Positions 36,750-44,270 of a stretch of 64,000 nucleotides of DNA are shown here, piece by piece. The stretch covers positions 744,001 to 808,000 of the forward strand of contig NZ_CP079818.1 of assembly GCF_019334725.1 (NCBI RefSeq). The letters are read 5' to 3'. The stretch comes from Neisseria perflava (GTDB lineage: Bacteria; Pseudomonadota; Gammaproteobacteria; Burkholderiales; Neisseriaceae). The notes beneath the pieces are model-generated. The model made no database searches. It saw only the letters and a list, made by a program, of their open reading frames with translations, and was not told where the DNA came from. Both the position numbers and the translations under genes were made by a program. How positions within the stretch are numbered: position 1 is the first letter of the stretch; each line of letters begins with the position of its first letter.

Positions 36750-36935
36750 AAGTTATGGTTAACTGTTTAGAATATTTGAAATCAAACGATATTTGCGTTA
36801 ATATGTCGTAAGCATTTGTGTGGGTATGAGCTGTTGCCCTATCTGCGCGTATGTGACAGTGTTTACAGAGTGGAATAAAACCATTCGGTAGGCTTCCTGA
36901 CTGATTCAATCAAATATGTTATGGGAAAAAATCTG

Positions 36936-37223
36936 ATGAAGAAATTTTTATTTGGTGCATTTGCCGCCGTCTGTGCAGCATTCTCTTTGGCCGCCGTGAA
37001 TATCAATACCGCGTCTTCTGCCGAACTGGAGGCTTTGCCGGGTATCGGTCCGGCTAAGGCGAAATCGATTGTGGAATACCGTCAGAAGAACGGTGCGTTC
37101 AAATCGGTGGAGGAGCTGAAAAACGTGAAGGGCATCGGTGATGCGGTGCTGAACAAGTTAAAGGCGGAGGCGACGGTTTCTTCTGCCGCGCCTAAGGCCG
37201 CACAGCCTGCCGTGAAAAAATAA
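36936..37223 (+). CDS. comEA: Competence protein ComEA (periplasmic helix-hairpin-helix DNA-binding protein)
   Basis: Encodes 95 residues from the ATG at 36936, chosen because GGGA lies nine bases upstream and because it gives a normal signal peptide ending in SLAA. The mature protein VNINTASSAELEALPGIGPAKAKSIVEYRQKNGAFKSVEELKNVKGIG holds two helix-hairpin-helix motifs. It binds incoming double-stranded DNA in the periplasm and helps pull it through the secretin. It sits just after an rRNA operon; in pathogenic Neisseria the identical comE copies are also found downstream of rRNA operons. comP follows on the same strand. Confidence 0.95.
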   Translation: MKKFLFGAFAAVCAAFSLAAVNINTASSAELEALPGIGPAKAKSIVEYRQKNGAFKSVEELKNVKGIGDAVLNKLKAEATVSSAAPKAAQPAVKK

Positions 37224-37245
37224 GCCTGACGGTTAACTGCCGTAT

Positions 37246-37294
37246 GCCGCCCCGAGGCTGAACCGTTTGCCGGTTCGGGCTGACGGGCGGCTTT
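37246..37294 (+). terminator. Stem-loop after comEA
   Basis: A GC-rich imperfect hairpin (arms near GCCGCCC at 37246 and GGGCGGC ending at 37291, inner arms GAACCG/CGGTTC) followed by only three T. A weak terminator; partial read-through into comP is possible. Confidence 0.55.
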
Positions 37295-37384
37295 GTATGG
37301 GCAGTGGCAATGAAGACTTGGACCAATGGGGGCCATTGAGTAAAGGGACAAACGGATAAGGTGCCTCCTGTCGGATAGGGATAC

Positions 37385-37406
37385 AAAGATAAAGATAAAG
37401 ATAAAG
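37385..37406 (+). repeat. Hexanucleotide repeat (AAAGAT)3.7 just before the comP ribosome site
   Basis: AAAGAT is repeated three times and then AAAG, directly upstream of GGGAAGAAAGAT-ATG of comP. Copy-number change here would alter leader length but not the reading frame. Confidence 0.8.
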
Positions 37407-37417
37407 GGAAGAAAGAT

Positions 37418-37912
37418 ATGTACTTAAAAGCATTTGACGGAAAACGGAATGGGGCAGCTGTACAGAGGGGCTACTCCTTGATACAGCTGTTGGTGGTGAT
37501 GCTGCTGGTTTCGATATTGGCGACGGCGGCATTGACTGCCTATCGGGAGTCAGTCCGTTCGGCCAACTTGCGTGCGGCTCATGCCGCCCTGCTGGAAAAT
37601 GCGCGCTTTATGGAGCAGTTCTATGCGAAAAAGGGCAGCTTTAAGCTGACGTCGACGAAGTGGCCGGAGCTGCCGGTGAAGGAGGCGGGCGGTTTCTGCA
37701 TTCGGATGAACGGTCAGGCTAAGGGGATCCTGGAAGGGAAGTTTACCCTGAAGGCGGTGGCTCTGGACAGGGAGGCGGAGCCGAGAGTATTACGCTTGAA
37801 CGAGTCGTTGACGGCGGTAGTGTGCGGGAAGATGAAGGTGAAGGGAAGCTGTACGGACGGTGAGGAGATATTTAGGGGTAATGATGCGGAGTGTAAACCA
37901 TTTGGCGCATAG
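37418..37912 (+). CDS. comP: ComP, minor type IV pilin and DUS receptor
   Basis: Encodes 164 residues. The C-terminal two-thirds match neisserial ComP as I know it: AALLENARFMEQFYAKKGSFKLTSTKWPELPVKEAGGFCIRMNG, then KFTLKAVALD, LNESLTAVVC and GNDAECKPFG. Four cysteines allow the two disulfides of ComP. The protein binds DUS DNA at the cell surface and gives transformation its self-specificity. The prepilin leader is long (18 residues, ending QRG). The mature N-terminus YSLIQLLVVMLL has Gln at position +5 where most type IV pilins have Glu. GGGAAG precedes the ATG. It lies 194 bp after comEA. Confidence 0.93.
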   Translation: MYLKAFDGKRNGAAVQRGYSLIQLLVVMLLVSILATAALTAYRESVRSANLRAAHAALLENARFMEQFYAKKGSFKLTSTKWPELPVKEAGGFCIRMNGQAKGILEGKFTLKAVALDREAEPRVLRLNESLTAVVCGKMKVKGSCTDGEEIFRGNDAECKPFGA

Positions 37913-37952
37913 GGTGGTCGTCTGAAGGGATAAAAGAAAAAAGGGCAAAAGA

Positions 37953-37979
37953 AAAGGACGTGTGTGGACACGTCCTTTG
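37953..37979 (-). terminator. Terminator between comP and uppP
   Basis: AAAGGACGTG (37953-37962) pairs with CACGTCCTTT (37969-37978). On the minus strand a T-rich tract follows, so it terminates uppP; on the plus strand only TTT follows. Confidence 0.75.
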
Positions 37980-37991
37980 GGGGGAGAGGGG

Positions 37992-38816
37992 TTATTCGCT
38001 CCAGCTGACCCAGCCCAGCATCCAAGTAAGGAGAATCAGACCACCAAATACGATGCGGTAGTAGGCAAAAGGCACATAGTTTTTACTGGAGACAAATTTC
38101 AGCAAAGCTTTTACTGCCAATAAACCGGCGATAAATGCTGCGATAAAACCGATGGTAATTTGTCCGACATCTTGCAAGGTAAAGAGTCTGTAGTTTTTTA
38201 AGATGTCGTAACCTGTTGCCGCAATCATCATCGGCACGGCAAGGAAGAATGAGAATTCGGTAGCTGTTTTACGTTCCAGCCCCCACAACATACCGCCCAT
38301 GATGGTACTGCCTGAACGTGATGTACCAGGGATAAGGGCGCAAATTTGGGCGCATCCTACAACAAATGCGTCGATTGGGCGCATATCATCTACATGATTG
38401 ACTTTAGGTTTGGCTGTTACTTGGCGTTTTTCAACCCATAAAATGAAGAAGCCACCGAGTACCAGCATGGTAGCAACAGTAATTGGGTTGAAAAGGTGTA
38501 ATTTAATTTGTTTGCTGAATAATAGACCCACAATTGCGGCAGGTATGAAGGCAATAAATAAATTCAGTACAAAGCGATTGGCTGTCCGTTCTTTACCGAG
38601 TCCTTTTATGATATGGGTAAATCGTTGGCGGTATTCGAATACGACGGCTAATACGGCACCGAGCTGGATAGCAATTTCAAATACTTTTCCGTTGCTTTGA
38701 AAGTTCATTAAGTTACCGAATACAATCAAGTGACCGGTACTGGAAATAGGGAGAAACTCGGTTAAACCTTCGATAACACCGAGAATAAGTGCTTTGAATA
38801 AAATCAGAATGTCCAT
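37992..38816 (-). CDS. uppP: Undecaprenyl-diphosphatase (BacA type)
   Basis: Encodes 274 residues with about eight membrane segments. It regenerates undecaprenyl phosphate, the lipid carrier for peptidoglycan and polysaccharide units, and gives bacitracin tolerance. The active-site motifs EGLTEFLPISSTGHL (residues 16-30) and PGTSRSGSTI (about 160-170) are intact. The gene ends in WVSWSE. A DUS (38822-38831) next to a degenerate inverse lies upstream. Confidence 0.97.
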   Translation of the reverse strand: MDILILFKALILGVIEGLTEFLPISSTGHLIVFGNLMNFQSNGKVFEIAIQLGAVLAVVFEYRQRFTHIIKGLGKERTANRFVLNLFIAFIPAAIVGLLFSKQIKLHLFNPITVATMLVLGGFFILWVEKRQVTAKPKVNHVDDMRPIDAFVVGCAQICALIPGTSRSGSTIMGGMLWGLERKTATEFSFFLAVPMMIAATGYDILKNYRLFTLQDVGQITIGFIAAFIAGLLAVKALLKFVSSKNYVPFAYYRIVFGGLILLTWMLGWVSWSE

Positions 38817-38860
38817 AAGTTTTCAGACGGCCTTGAGGCCGTCTTTCTTTTGTTGATTAG

Positions 38861-39514
38861 TTAAAGTGGTTTTGAGGATTGTTCGCGGCGGACTTTGACG
38901 ATGAGCTCGTCTATGGTTTTCATACCGGCTTTCCAGTCGGTACCGTTGAAATTGACTTTGTATTTACCACCGACGATGACAGTTGGTGTGTTTTCAATTC
39001 GATAAGTTTCCGTCAATTGCTGCATTTTTGCAGCAGCCGATGCGGCAGTAGGACTGTTATAGGCTTGAAGCAGTTTTTGACTGTCAAAACTCGTCTGTTT
39101 ACCCACCCATGATCGGAATACATTGGTATCAGCCAGGTTGATTTTTTGTTCGTAAACTGCTTTGAAGATGACTGGATTGGCTTGATATTTCAAACCTGAA
39201 AGATTAACGGCAGCGGCTACTTTGGCCAAGCCTAACATTTCAGGCATCCAAACGACGTGTTCTGTCCGTAAGGAAACATCTTTGGCAAAGGTTTTGCTGT
39301 GTTGCAACAAAACTGGATCGAGATGGTAACAATGAACGCAGAAATAGCCGAAAAACTCAAGTACTTCAATTTTTCCAGCTTGTTGCTGCAGAATAGAGCG
39401 ACTGAGGACAGTATAGTCCACGCCCTCGGTAGCAGCTTGCGCACTCAGACTGAGCAGGCTCAGGCTGAGTGCGGCAATGGTTTGTTTTATACGCTGCTTC
39501 ATCAGTGATTCCAT
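38861..39514 (-). CDS. Thiol:disulfide interchange protein, DsbA family (soluble, DsbA3-like)
   Basis: Encodes 217 residues from the ATG at 39514, which overlaps the stop of the upstream SPOR gene (TAATG). A second ATG at 39502 has GGA at good spacing and gives a cleaner signal peptide, so the true start may be there. The signal ends SAQA-ATEG, with no lipobox Cys, unlike the lipoprotein DsbAs of meningococci. The thioredoxin-fold active site is C59-VH-C62 and the cis-Pro loop is NTPTVIV. It introduces disulfides in periplasmic proteins such as pilins. Confidence 0.92.
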   Translation of the reverse strand: MESLMKQRIKQTIAALSLSLLSLSAQAATEGVDYTVLSRSILQQQAGKIEVLEFFGYFCVHCYHLDPVLLQHSKTFAKDVSLRTEHVVWMPEMLGLAKVAAAVNLSGLKYQANPVIFKAVYEQKINLADTNVFRSWVGKQTSFDSQKLLQAYNSPTAASAAAKMQQLTETYRIENTPTVIVGGKYKVNFNGTDWKAGMKTIDELIVKVRREQSSKPL

Positions 39515-40614
39515 TATTTGCTAGAACGAATCAAGCTGTTGATATTATGGCCTTGCAGGTTTTTTTGCAGTTTTATAGCGGCTTCCTGCGGCATGGTGTT
39601 GCTTTGAACTCGGTAAATGGTTTTGTCGCCGTTTTGCGATTCAACCACTCTGGAAGAAACACCTAAAATAGCCAGTTTTGCACGTTGTGAGTCTGCGCTG
39701 GAGCGGTCTGCATATGAACCAAGTTGCAGGAAGGCTTTTTTACCGCTGTTAGCAGCTGTTTCGGCTTTTTCTGTTGACTGTTTACTTACAGAGTTGCTGC
39801 TTTCTTTTGTTGCAGAGGTATTTGCTGCTTTACGTGCTTTTTCGATGCTGCCGCTGTTGAGGATTTGTTCAGGTGTCGGCTTGTTTTGCTTTTTGGCTTC
39901 AGCCGCTTTTTTCTCGGCCAATTTGCGCTCGGCACGCTCTTTTTGTTTGGCAGTCAGCTGGTCGGCTGCTTTTTTGTCTTTGGTAACTTTATCGGCAGCT
40001 TCTTTTTCTGCGCGTTTTTTCTCTAACTCGGCTTTTTTCTCAGCCAGTTTTTTCTTAGTAGCTTCTTTTTCTGCTTCAGCTTTTGCAGCTTTTTCTTTGG
40101 CTTCGCGTTCGGCTTTATCGGCAGCAGTTTTGTCTGCTCTTTCTTTGGCTTCACGTTCGGCTTGTTCGGCGGCGGCTTTTTCAGCTTTTTCTTTAGCTTC
40201 GCGTTCGGCTTTATCAGCAGCGGCTTTCTCTGCTTTTTCTTTAGCTTCACGTTCTGCTTGTTCGGCTTTTTCCTGAGCTTCTTTTTCCGCTTGAGCTTTT
40301 TCTTCAGCTTCTTTGGCAGCTTTTTCAGCCTCTTCTTTAGATTTTACTTCTTTCTCTGCCGCTTCTTTTTCTGCTTTGGCTTTTTCTTCATCTGCTTGGG
40401 TAGATGAAGTGTCGGTAGCTGGGCGTTTCTCTGCTTTGTCCTGAGGTTTCAGGATTTCAGGTTCTTCGCTTTGTTTAGGCTGAGTCAGCTCTTTGAAAAC
40501 GTTTTGGTTGCCTTGGTTCAAGAAGAACAAAATACCGGCAATAATACCTGTTGCCAGTATTAGGCCGAAAAAGAAACCGGACAAGCCTTTACCATATTGT
40601 GTAGATTTTTTCAT
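39514..40614 (-). CDS. SPOR-domain membrane protein with long Lys/Glu/Ala-rich coiled region
   Basis: Encodes 366 residues. A short cytoplasmic tail precedes one membrane helix (about residues 11-32, FFFGLILATGIIAGILFFL). Residues about 70-245 are a low-complexity EKAEREAKEKAEKAAADKAERE region predicted to be a long helix or coiled coil, much like TolA. A SPOR domain closes the protein (about 292-366, KKAFLQLGSYADRSSADSQRAKLAILG). SPOR domains bind denuded glycan at division septa, so a FtsN-like or envelope-spanning role is likely. It is coupled to dsbA by a 3-base overlap. The DNA of the repeats may vary between strains. Confidence 0.85.
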   Translation of the reverse strand: MKKSTQYGKGLSGFFFGLILATGIIAGILFFLNQGNQNVFKELTQPKQSEEPEILKPQDKAEKRPATDTSSTQADEEKAKAEKEAAEKEVKSKEEAEKAAKEAEEKAQAEKEAQEKAEQAEREAKEKAEKAAADKAEREAKEKAEKAAAEQAEREAKERADKTAADKAEREAKEKAAKAEAEKEATKKKLAEKKAELEKKRAEKEAADKVTKDKKAADQLTAKQKERAERKLAEKKAAEAKKQNKPTPEQILNSGSIEKARKAANTSATKESSNSVSKQSTEKAETAANSGKKAFLQLGSYADRSSADSQRAKLAILGVSSRVVESQNGDKTIYRVQSNTMPQEAAIKLQKNLQGHNINSLIRSSK

Positions 40615-40768
40615 GACTTACCTTGTAATAATGTGTTCAGACGGCCTGAAGTGAGACTGTCTGAGTTTGGATTCGATATTTTATCAATAACCGTTATAGA
40701 CGGCAAAATCCTGATGCTTTGTTTACTCTAGTTTTACTTAAACATAAAGATTCAGGCCGTCTGACAAG

Positions 40769-42265
40769 TTAAAGGGCGCGACGGAAGCCGATGGCTTTCA
40801 TCACATGGGTTTTGCTGACTTCTTCGTCGCCTGCCAAATCGGCCAGCGTACGGGCGACGCGCATGATACGGTGGAAACTTCGGGCGGAAAGGGACAGTTT
40901 TTCGAGCATGGTTCCCAAGGCTTCTTGCGCTTCTTTTTGGATGCGGGCTTTGCCATCGAGCTCGCCGACACTCAGTTCTGCATTGACTTTGCCTTGCCGG
41001 TTGTATTGGATTTTGCGTGCGGCGGTAACGCGTTCCAATACGGTAGCACTGGATTCGCCTGCCTCTTGTTGCATCAACTCGGCAGCGGAAAGGCTGGGTA
41101 CTTCGATAGTTAAATCAATACGGTCGAGCAATGGCCCTGAAATTTTGTTGCGGTAGCGGGCAACGCTTTCAGGCGTGCAGCGGCAAGGTTTGGACGGATG
41201 GCCAAGATAGCCGCAAGGGCAGGGATTCATGGCGGCGACGAGCTGGAACTTGGCCGGATAAACGGCTTGGCGTGCGGCGCGGGAAATATGGATTTCGCCG
41301 TTTTCTAAAGGTTCGCGCAACACTTCTAATACTTTACGGTCAAACTCGGGCAATTCGTCTAAAAACAACACACCGTGATGCGCCAATGAAATTTCGCCCG
41401 GACGCGGGTCTGAACCACCACCTACCATAGCAGCCGAGCTGGCGCTGTGATGAGGGCTGCGGAAAGGACGGTTGCTGTCGAGTTGCTGTTGATGGTTGGG
41501 CAGGAGCGAACGCAATGCCCATACTTCGACTAATTCGTCTTCGGTCAAAGGAGGAAGGATGCCAGGCAAACGTTGCGAAAGCATGGATTTGCCCGTTCCT
41601 GGCGGCCCCATCATCAACAAGCTGTGTCCGCCTGCCGCTGCGATTTCCAAGGCAAGGCGGGCAGTATGCTGGCCTTTAACATCGGCTAAATCAGGAATTT
41701 TACTTTGTTCAGACGGCCTTTGCGTCAGCTTGCATTCGGTTTGTGTCAACGGTTCGATGCCGTTTAAATGCGCGGCCACTTCGCCCAAAGAACGCGCACC
41801 ATAAACCGCGATACCGCGCATAACGGCAGCCTGTTCGGCATTTTCTTGTGGCAATACGAACGAACGGCCTGCCTGCATTCCCTGCCATGCCATGGCCAGC
41901 GCGCCGCGTACGGGACGCAGCAAGCCGGACAGCGCCAATTCTCCGGCAAACTCATATTGCGAGAGCTTTTCAGGATTGATTTGTCCCGATGCGGCAAGAA
42001 TACCTAAGGCAATCGGCAAATCGAAACGGCCGGATTCTTTTGGGAGGTCGGCCGGTGCGAGGTTGACGGTAATTTTCTTGGCGGGAAAGTCGAAGCCGCT
42101 TTGGATGATGGCGGCACGCACGCGGTCGCGGCTTTCTTTGACTTCAGTATCGGGCAAACCGACGATATTGAAATGTGGCAAGCCGTTGGCAAGGTGGGCT
42201 TCCACTTCGACCAACGGCGCATTCATGCCGCTTAAGGCGCGGCTGTAAACCAAAGCAAGTGACAT
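40769..42265 (-). CDS. comM: YifB/ComM-family Mg-chelatase-like AAA+ ATPase
   Basis: Encodes 498 residues. It has an N-terminal Lon-like domain (ALVYSRALSGMNAPLVEVEAHLANGLP), an AAA+ core with Walker A GPPGTGKS near residue 220 and Walker B LFLDELPEF, and a C-terminal Mg-chelatase domain (about 400-498). ComM is a branch-migration helicase that helps integrate transforming DNA in Haemophilus and Vibrio. In a naturally transformable Neisseria the same role is plausible but inferred. One DUS lies inside (near 41708) and one just upstream (near 42268). Confidence 0.92.
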   Translation of the reverse strand: MSLALVYSRALSGMNAPLVEVEAHLANGLPHFNIVGLPDTEVKESRDRVRAAIIQSGFDFPAKKITVNLAPADLPKESGRFDLPIALGILAASGQINPEKLSQYEFAGELALSGLLRPVRGALAMAWQGMQAGRSFVLPQENAEQAAVMRGIAVYGARSLGEVAAHLNGIEPLTQTECKLTQRPSEQSKIPDLADVKGQHTARLALEIAAAGGHSLLMMGPPGTGKSMLSQRLPGILPPLTEDELVEVWALRSLLPNHQQQLDSNRPFRSPHHSASSAAMVGGGSDPRPGEISLAHHGVLFLDELPEFDRKVLEVLREPLENGEIHISRAARQAVYPAKFQLVAAMNPCPCGYLGHPSKPCRCTPESVARYRNKISGPLLDRIDLTIEVPSLSAAELMQQEAGESSATVLERVTAARKIQYNRQGKVNAELSVGELDGKARIQKEAQEALGTMLEKLSLSARSFHRIMRVARTLADLAGDEEVSKTHVMKAIGFRRAL

Positions 42266-42278
42266 GTTTCAGACGGCC

Positions 42279-42599
42279 TTATTCGGCAGCTTCGGTTTGT
42301 TGTTTGATTTCGGCAACAGCTTCTTCAGCAGCGGCTTCGGCAGCTTTCAAAGCCGCTTCTTCAGGCTCTTGAGCAGCTTCGAGTTTGGCCAAACGGGCTT
42401 CCAATTCGGCCAGTTTGGTACGGGTTTTAATCAAAACCTGTTGTTGGATGTCGAATTCCTCACGGGTCACCAAATCCATGCGGTTGAACGCGCTGCCGAG
42501 CATGGCTTTAACGTTTTTCTCCATGTCTTTGGCAGGGCTGTTGGCGATGGTTTCGCTGATTTTGGAGCTGACTTCTTCAAAAAGTTGTTTGCCGAACAT
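42279..42599 (-). CDS. ubiK: Ubiquinone biosynthesis accessory factor UbiK (YqiC/BMFP family)
   Basis: Encodes 106 residues. The N-terminal amphipathic part MFGKQLFEEVSSKISETIANSPAKDMEKNVKAML and the coiled coil DIQQQVLIKTRTKLAELEARLAKLEA match the BMFP family. UbiK helps the aerobic ubiquinone biosynthesis complex with UbiJ. The C-terminal tail is Ala/Glu-rich. The gene lies 13 bp before comM on the same strand, so the two may be co-transcribed. Confidence 0.88.
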   Translation of the reverse strand: MFGKQLFEEVSSKISETIANSPAKDMEKNVKAMLGSAFNRMDLVTREEFDIQQQVLIKTRTKLAELEARLAKLEAAQEPEEAALKAAEAAAEEAVAEIKQQTEAAE

Positions 42600-42657
42600 A
42601 ATCCGTATCCTTTATTCAGAATGTATATAGAAATTCAAGTGGCTATTGTATAAGGAA

Positions 42658-42695
42658 AAAGGCCGTCTGAAAACGTTTTGCTTTTCAGACGGCCT
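42658..42695 (-). terminator. DUS-pair terminator of metK
   Basis: DUS at 42662-42671 and inverse at 42684-42693. On the minus strand the stem ends in a T run (complement of AAAAAGG). Confidence 0.85.
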
Positions 42696-42708
42696 CAAAT
42701 GCGGAAGT

Positions 42709-43878
42709 TTACACGCCTGCGGCTGCTTTCAATGCGGCTGCTTTGTCGGTGCGCTCCCAAGTAAATTCAGGCTCCTCGCGGCCGAAGTGGCCGTAGGCGG
42801 CGGATTTGCTGTAAATCGGTCGCAGCAGGTCGAGCATTTGGACGATGCCTTTAGGGCGCAGGTCGAAATGTTCGCGAACCAAGGCGATCAGTTTTTCTTC
42901 GCTGATTTTGCCGGTACCGAAAGTATCGATGGAAATCGAAGTCGGTTCGGCAACGCCGATGGCGTAGGAAACTTGGATTTGGCATTGGGTTGCCAAACCG
43001 GCGGCGACGATGTTTTTCGCAACATAGCGGCAGGCGTAAGCGGCGGAACGGTCCACTTTGGACGGGTCTTTGCCGGAGAATGCGCCGCCGCCGTGCGGAG
43101 CAGCGCCGCCGTAGGTATCGACGATGATTTTACGGCCGGTCAAACCGCAGTCGCCTTGCGGGCCGCCGATAACGAAGCGGCCGGTCGGGTTGATCAGGTA
43201 TTTGGTTTCGTCGGTCAGCAGTTCAGACGGCAGAACCGGTTTGATGATGTTTTCGATAACAGCGTTTTTCAGCTCTTCGTAACCGATAGACGGATCGTGC
43301 TGGGTAGACAGGACGACGGTGTCGATGCGTTTTACTTTGCCGGTTTCGCTGTCGTAAACCACGGTCAATTGGGCTTTGGCATCAGGGCGCAGCCAAGGCA
43401 GGCGGCCGTCTTTGCGCAATTCGCTTTGGCGTTGCATCAGGCGGTGGCTGTAATAGATGGCAAACGGCATCAGGGTAGGGGTTTCGTCGCAGGCATAGCC
43501 AAACATCAAACCTTGGTCGCCCGCGCCTTGGTTCAAGTCGATGCCTTCGCCTTCGTTCACGCCTTGGGCGATGTCCGGAGATTGTTGGTCGTAGTACACG
43601 CCGACTGCGCAGCCGTTGGCATCAAAGCCCAGCTCGGAGGAGTTGTAGCCGATGCGTTTGATGGTTTCGCGTGCGACTTTGATGTAGTCCACTTGGGCAG
43701 TAGTAGTGATTTCGCCTGCCAATACGCACAAGCCTGTGTTGACCAAGGTTTCCGCGGCGACACGCGCTTTGGGGTCTTGCGCCAAGATGGCATCCAAAAT
43801 CGCATCGGACACTTGGTCGGCAACTTTATCCGGATGGCCTTCGGATACCGATTCGGAAGTAAACAGATATTCGCTCAT
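42709..43878 (-). CDS. metK: S-adenosylmethionine synthetase
   Basis: Encodes 389 residues, the usual length. It forms SAM from methionine and ATP. SEGHPDKVADQVSDAILDA (about 10-28) holds the substrate-binding residues. The signatures GAGDQGLMFGYA (about 120-131) and GGGAFSGKDPSKVDRSAAY (about 262-280) are present. One DUS lies inside, near 43222. The 392-bp gap upstream, shared with lpxL, contains a DUS near 43913, a candidate small RNA and an lpxL promoter. No SAM riboswitch class is recognisable there. Confidence 0.98.
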   Translation of the reverse strand: MSEYLFTSESVSEGHPDKVADQVSDAILDAILAQDPKARVAAETLVNTGLCVLAGEITTTAQVDYIKVARETIKRIGYNSSELGFDANGCAVGVYYDQQSPDIAQGVNEGEGIDLNQGAGDQGLMFGYACDETPTLMPFAIYYSHRLMQRQSELRKDGRLPWLRPDAKAQLTVVYDSETGKVKRIDTVVLSTQHDPSIGYEELKNAVIENIIKPVLPSELLTDETKYLINPTGRFVIGGPQGDCGLTGRKIIVDTYGGAAPHGGGAFSGKDPSKVDRSAAYACRYVAKNIVAAGLATQCQIQVSYAIGVAEPTSISIDTFGTGKISEEKLIALVREHFDLRPKGIVQMLDLLRPIYSKSAAYGHFGREEPEFTWERTDKAAALKAAAGV

Positions 43879-44036
43879 TGCTATTCTTTCATTAAAAACA
43901 GGCTGCTGTGTTTTCAGACGGCCTTTTATTTCGGACAGCGGAAATCATAACAAAAACTCCGCTTTTTCTCTATACAAGTGAGAAACATTCGCACTTGCCT
44001 GCTGTTTCGGAATCCTGTTGCGCGTTTCTTACAGGC

Positions 44037-44158
44037 AAAAAAATTCCCGCATTAAGCGGGTTTGGATTGCTCTGGCGAGCCACATCGGTTTTTCAACCGT
44101 CCACCTTACCTTTCCGTTTGAAAAGCAGGTTGGCATGGAATTCCCAACTCTTAATGCA
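44037..44158 (-). ncRNA. Candidate small RNA (or terminated leader) upstream of metK
   Basis: On the minus strand TTGCGG (44193-44188) and TACTAT (44170-44165), spaced 17 bp, could start a transcript near 44158. It contains three small hairpins (GTTGG...CCAAC, CGGTT-GAAA-AACCG and TGGC...GCCA). It ends at a stem CCCGC-TTAAT-GCGGG (44060-44046) followed by seven T (44043-44037). The predicted size is about 120 nt. It is separate from metK, whose start is 158 bp farther on. No known RNA family is recognised. Confidence 0.35.
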
Positions 44159-44214
44159 GCGCGGATAGTAGCAGAAAAGCAGGTGTGCCGCAATATATTT
44201 GCCCGAAGTCTGTT

Positions 44215-44243
44215 TTGTTCAGACGGCCTGTTTCGTTTACAAT
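44215..44243 (+). promoter_or_regulatory. Predicted lpxL promoter with a DUS in its spacer
   Basis: TTGTTC (44215-44220) and TACAAT (44238-44243) are spaced 17 bp. An inverse DUS (44219-44228) overlaps the end of the -35 box and fills part of the spacer. Confidence 0.45.
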
Positions 44244-44270
44244 CTGTCCACTTCATTTTGGTAAAACCTT

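Noticed and set aside
43879..44270. SAM riboswitch upstream of metK
   Set aside because: None of the SAM riboswitch cores I know is visible; the structured part ends in its own terminator 158 bp before metK.
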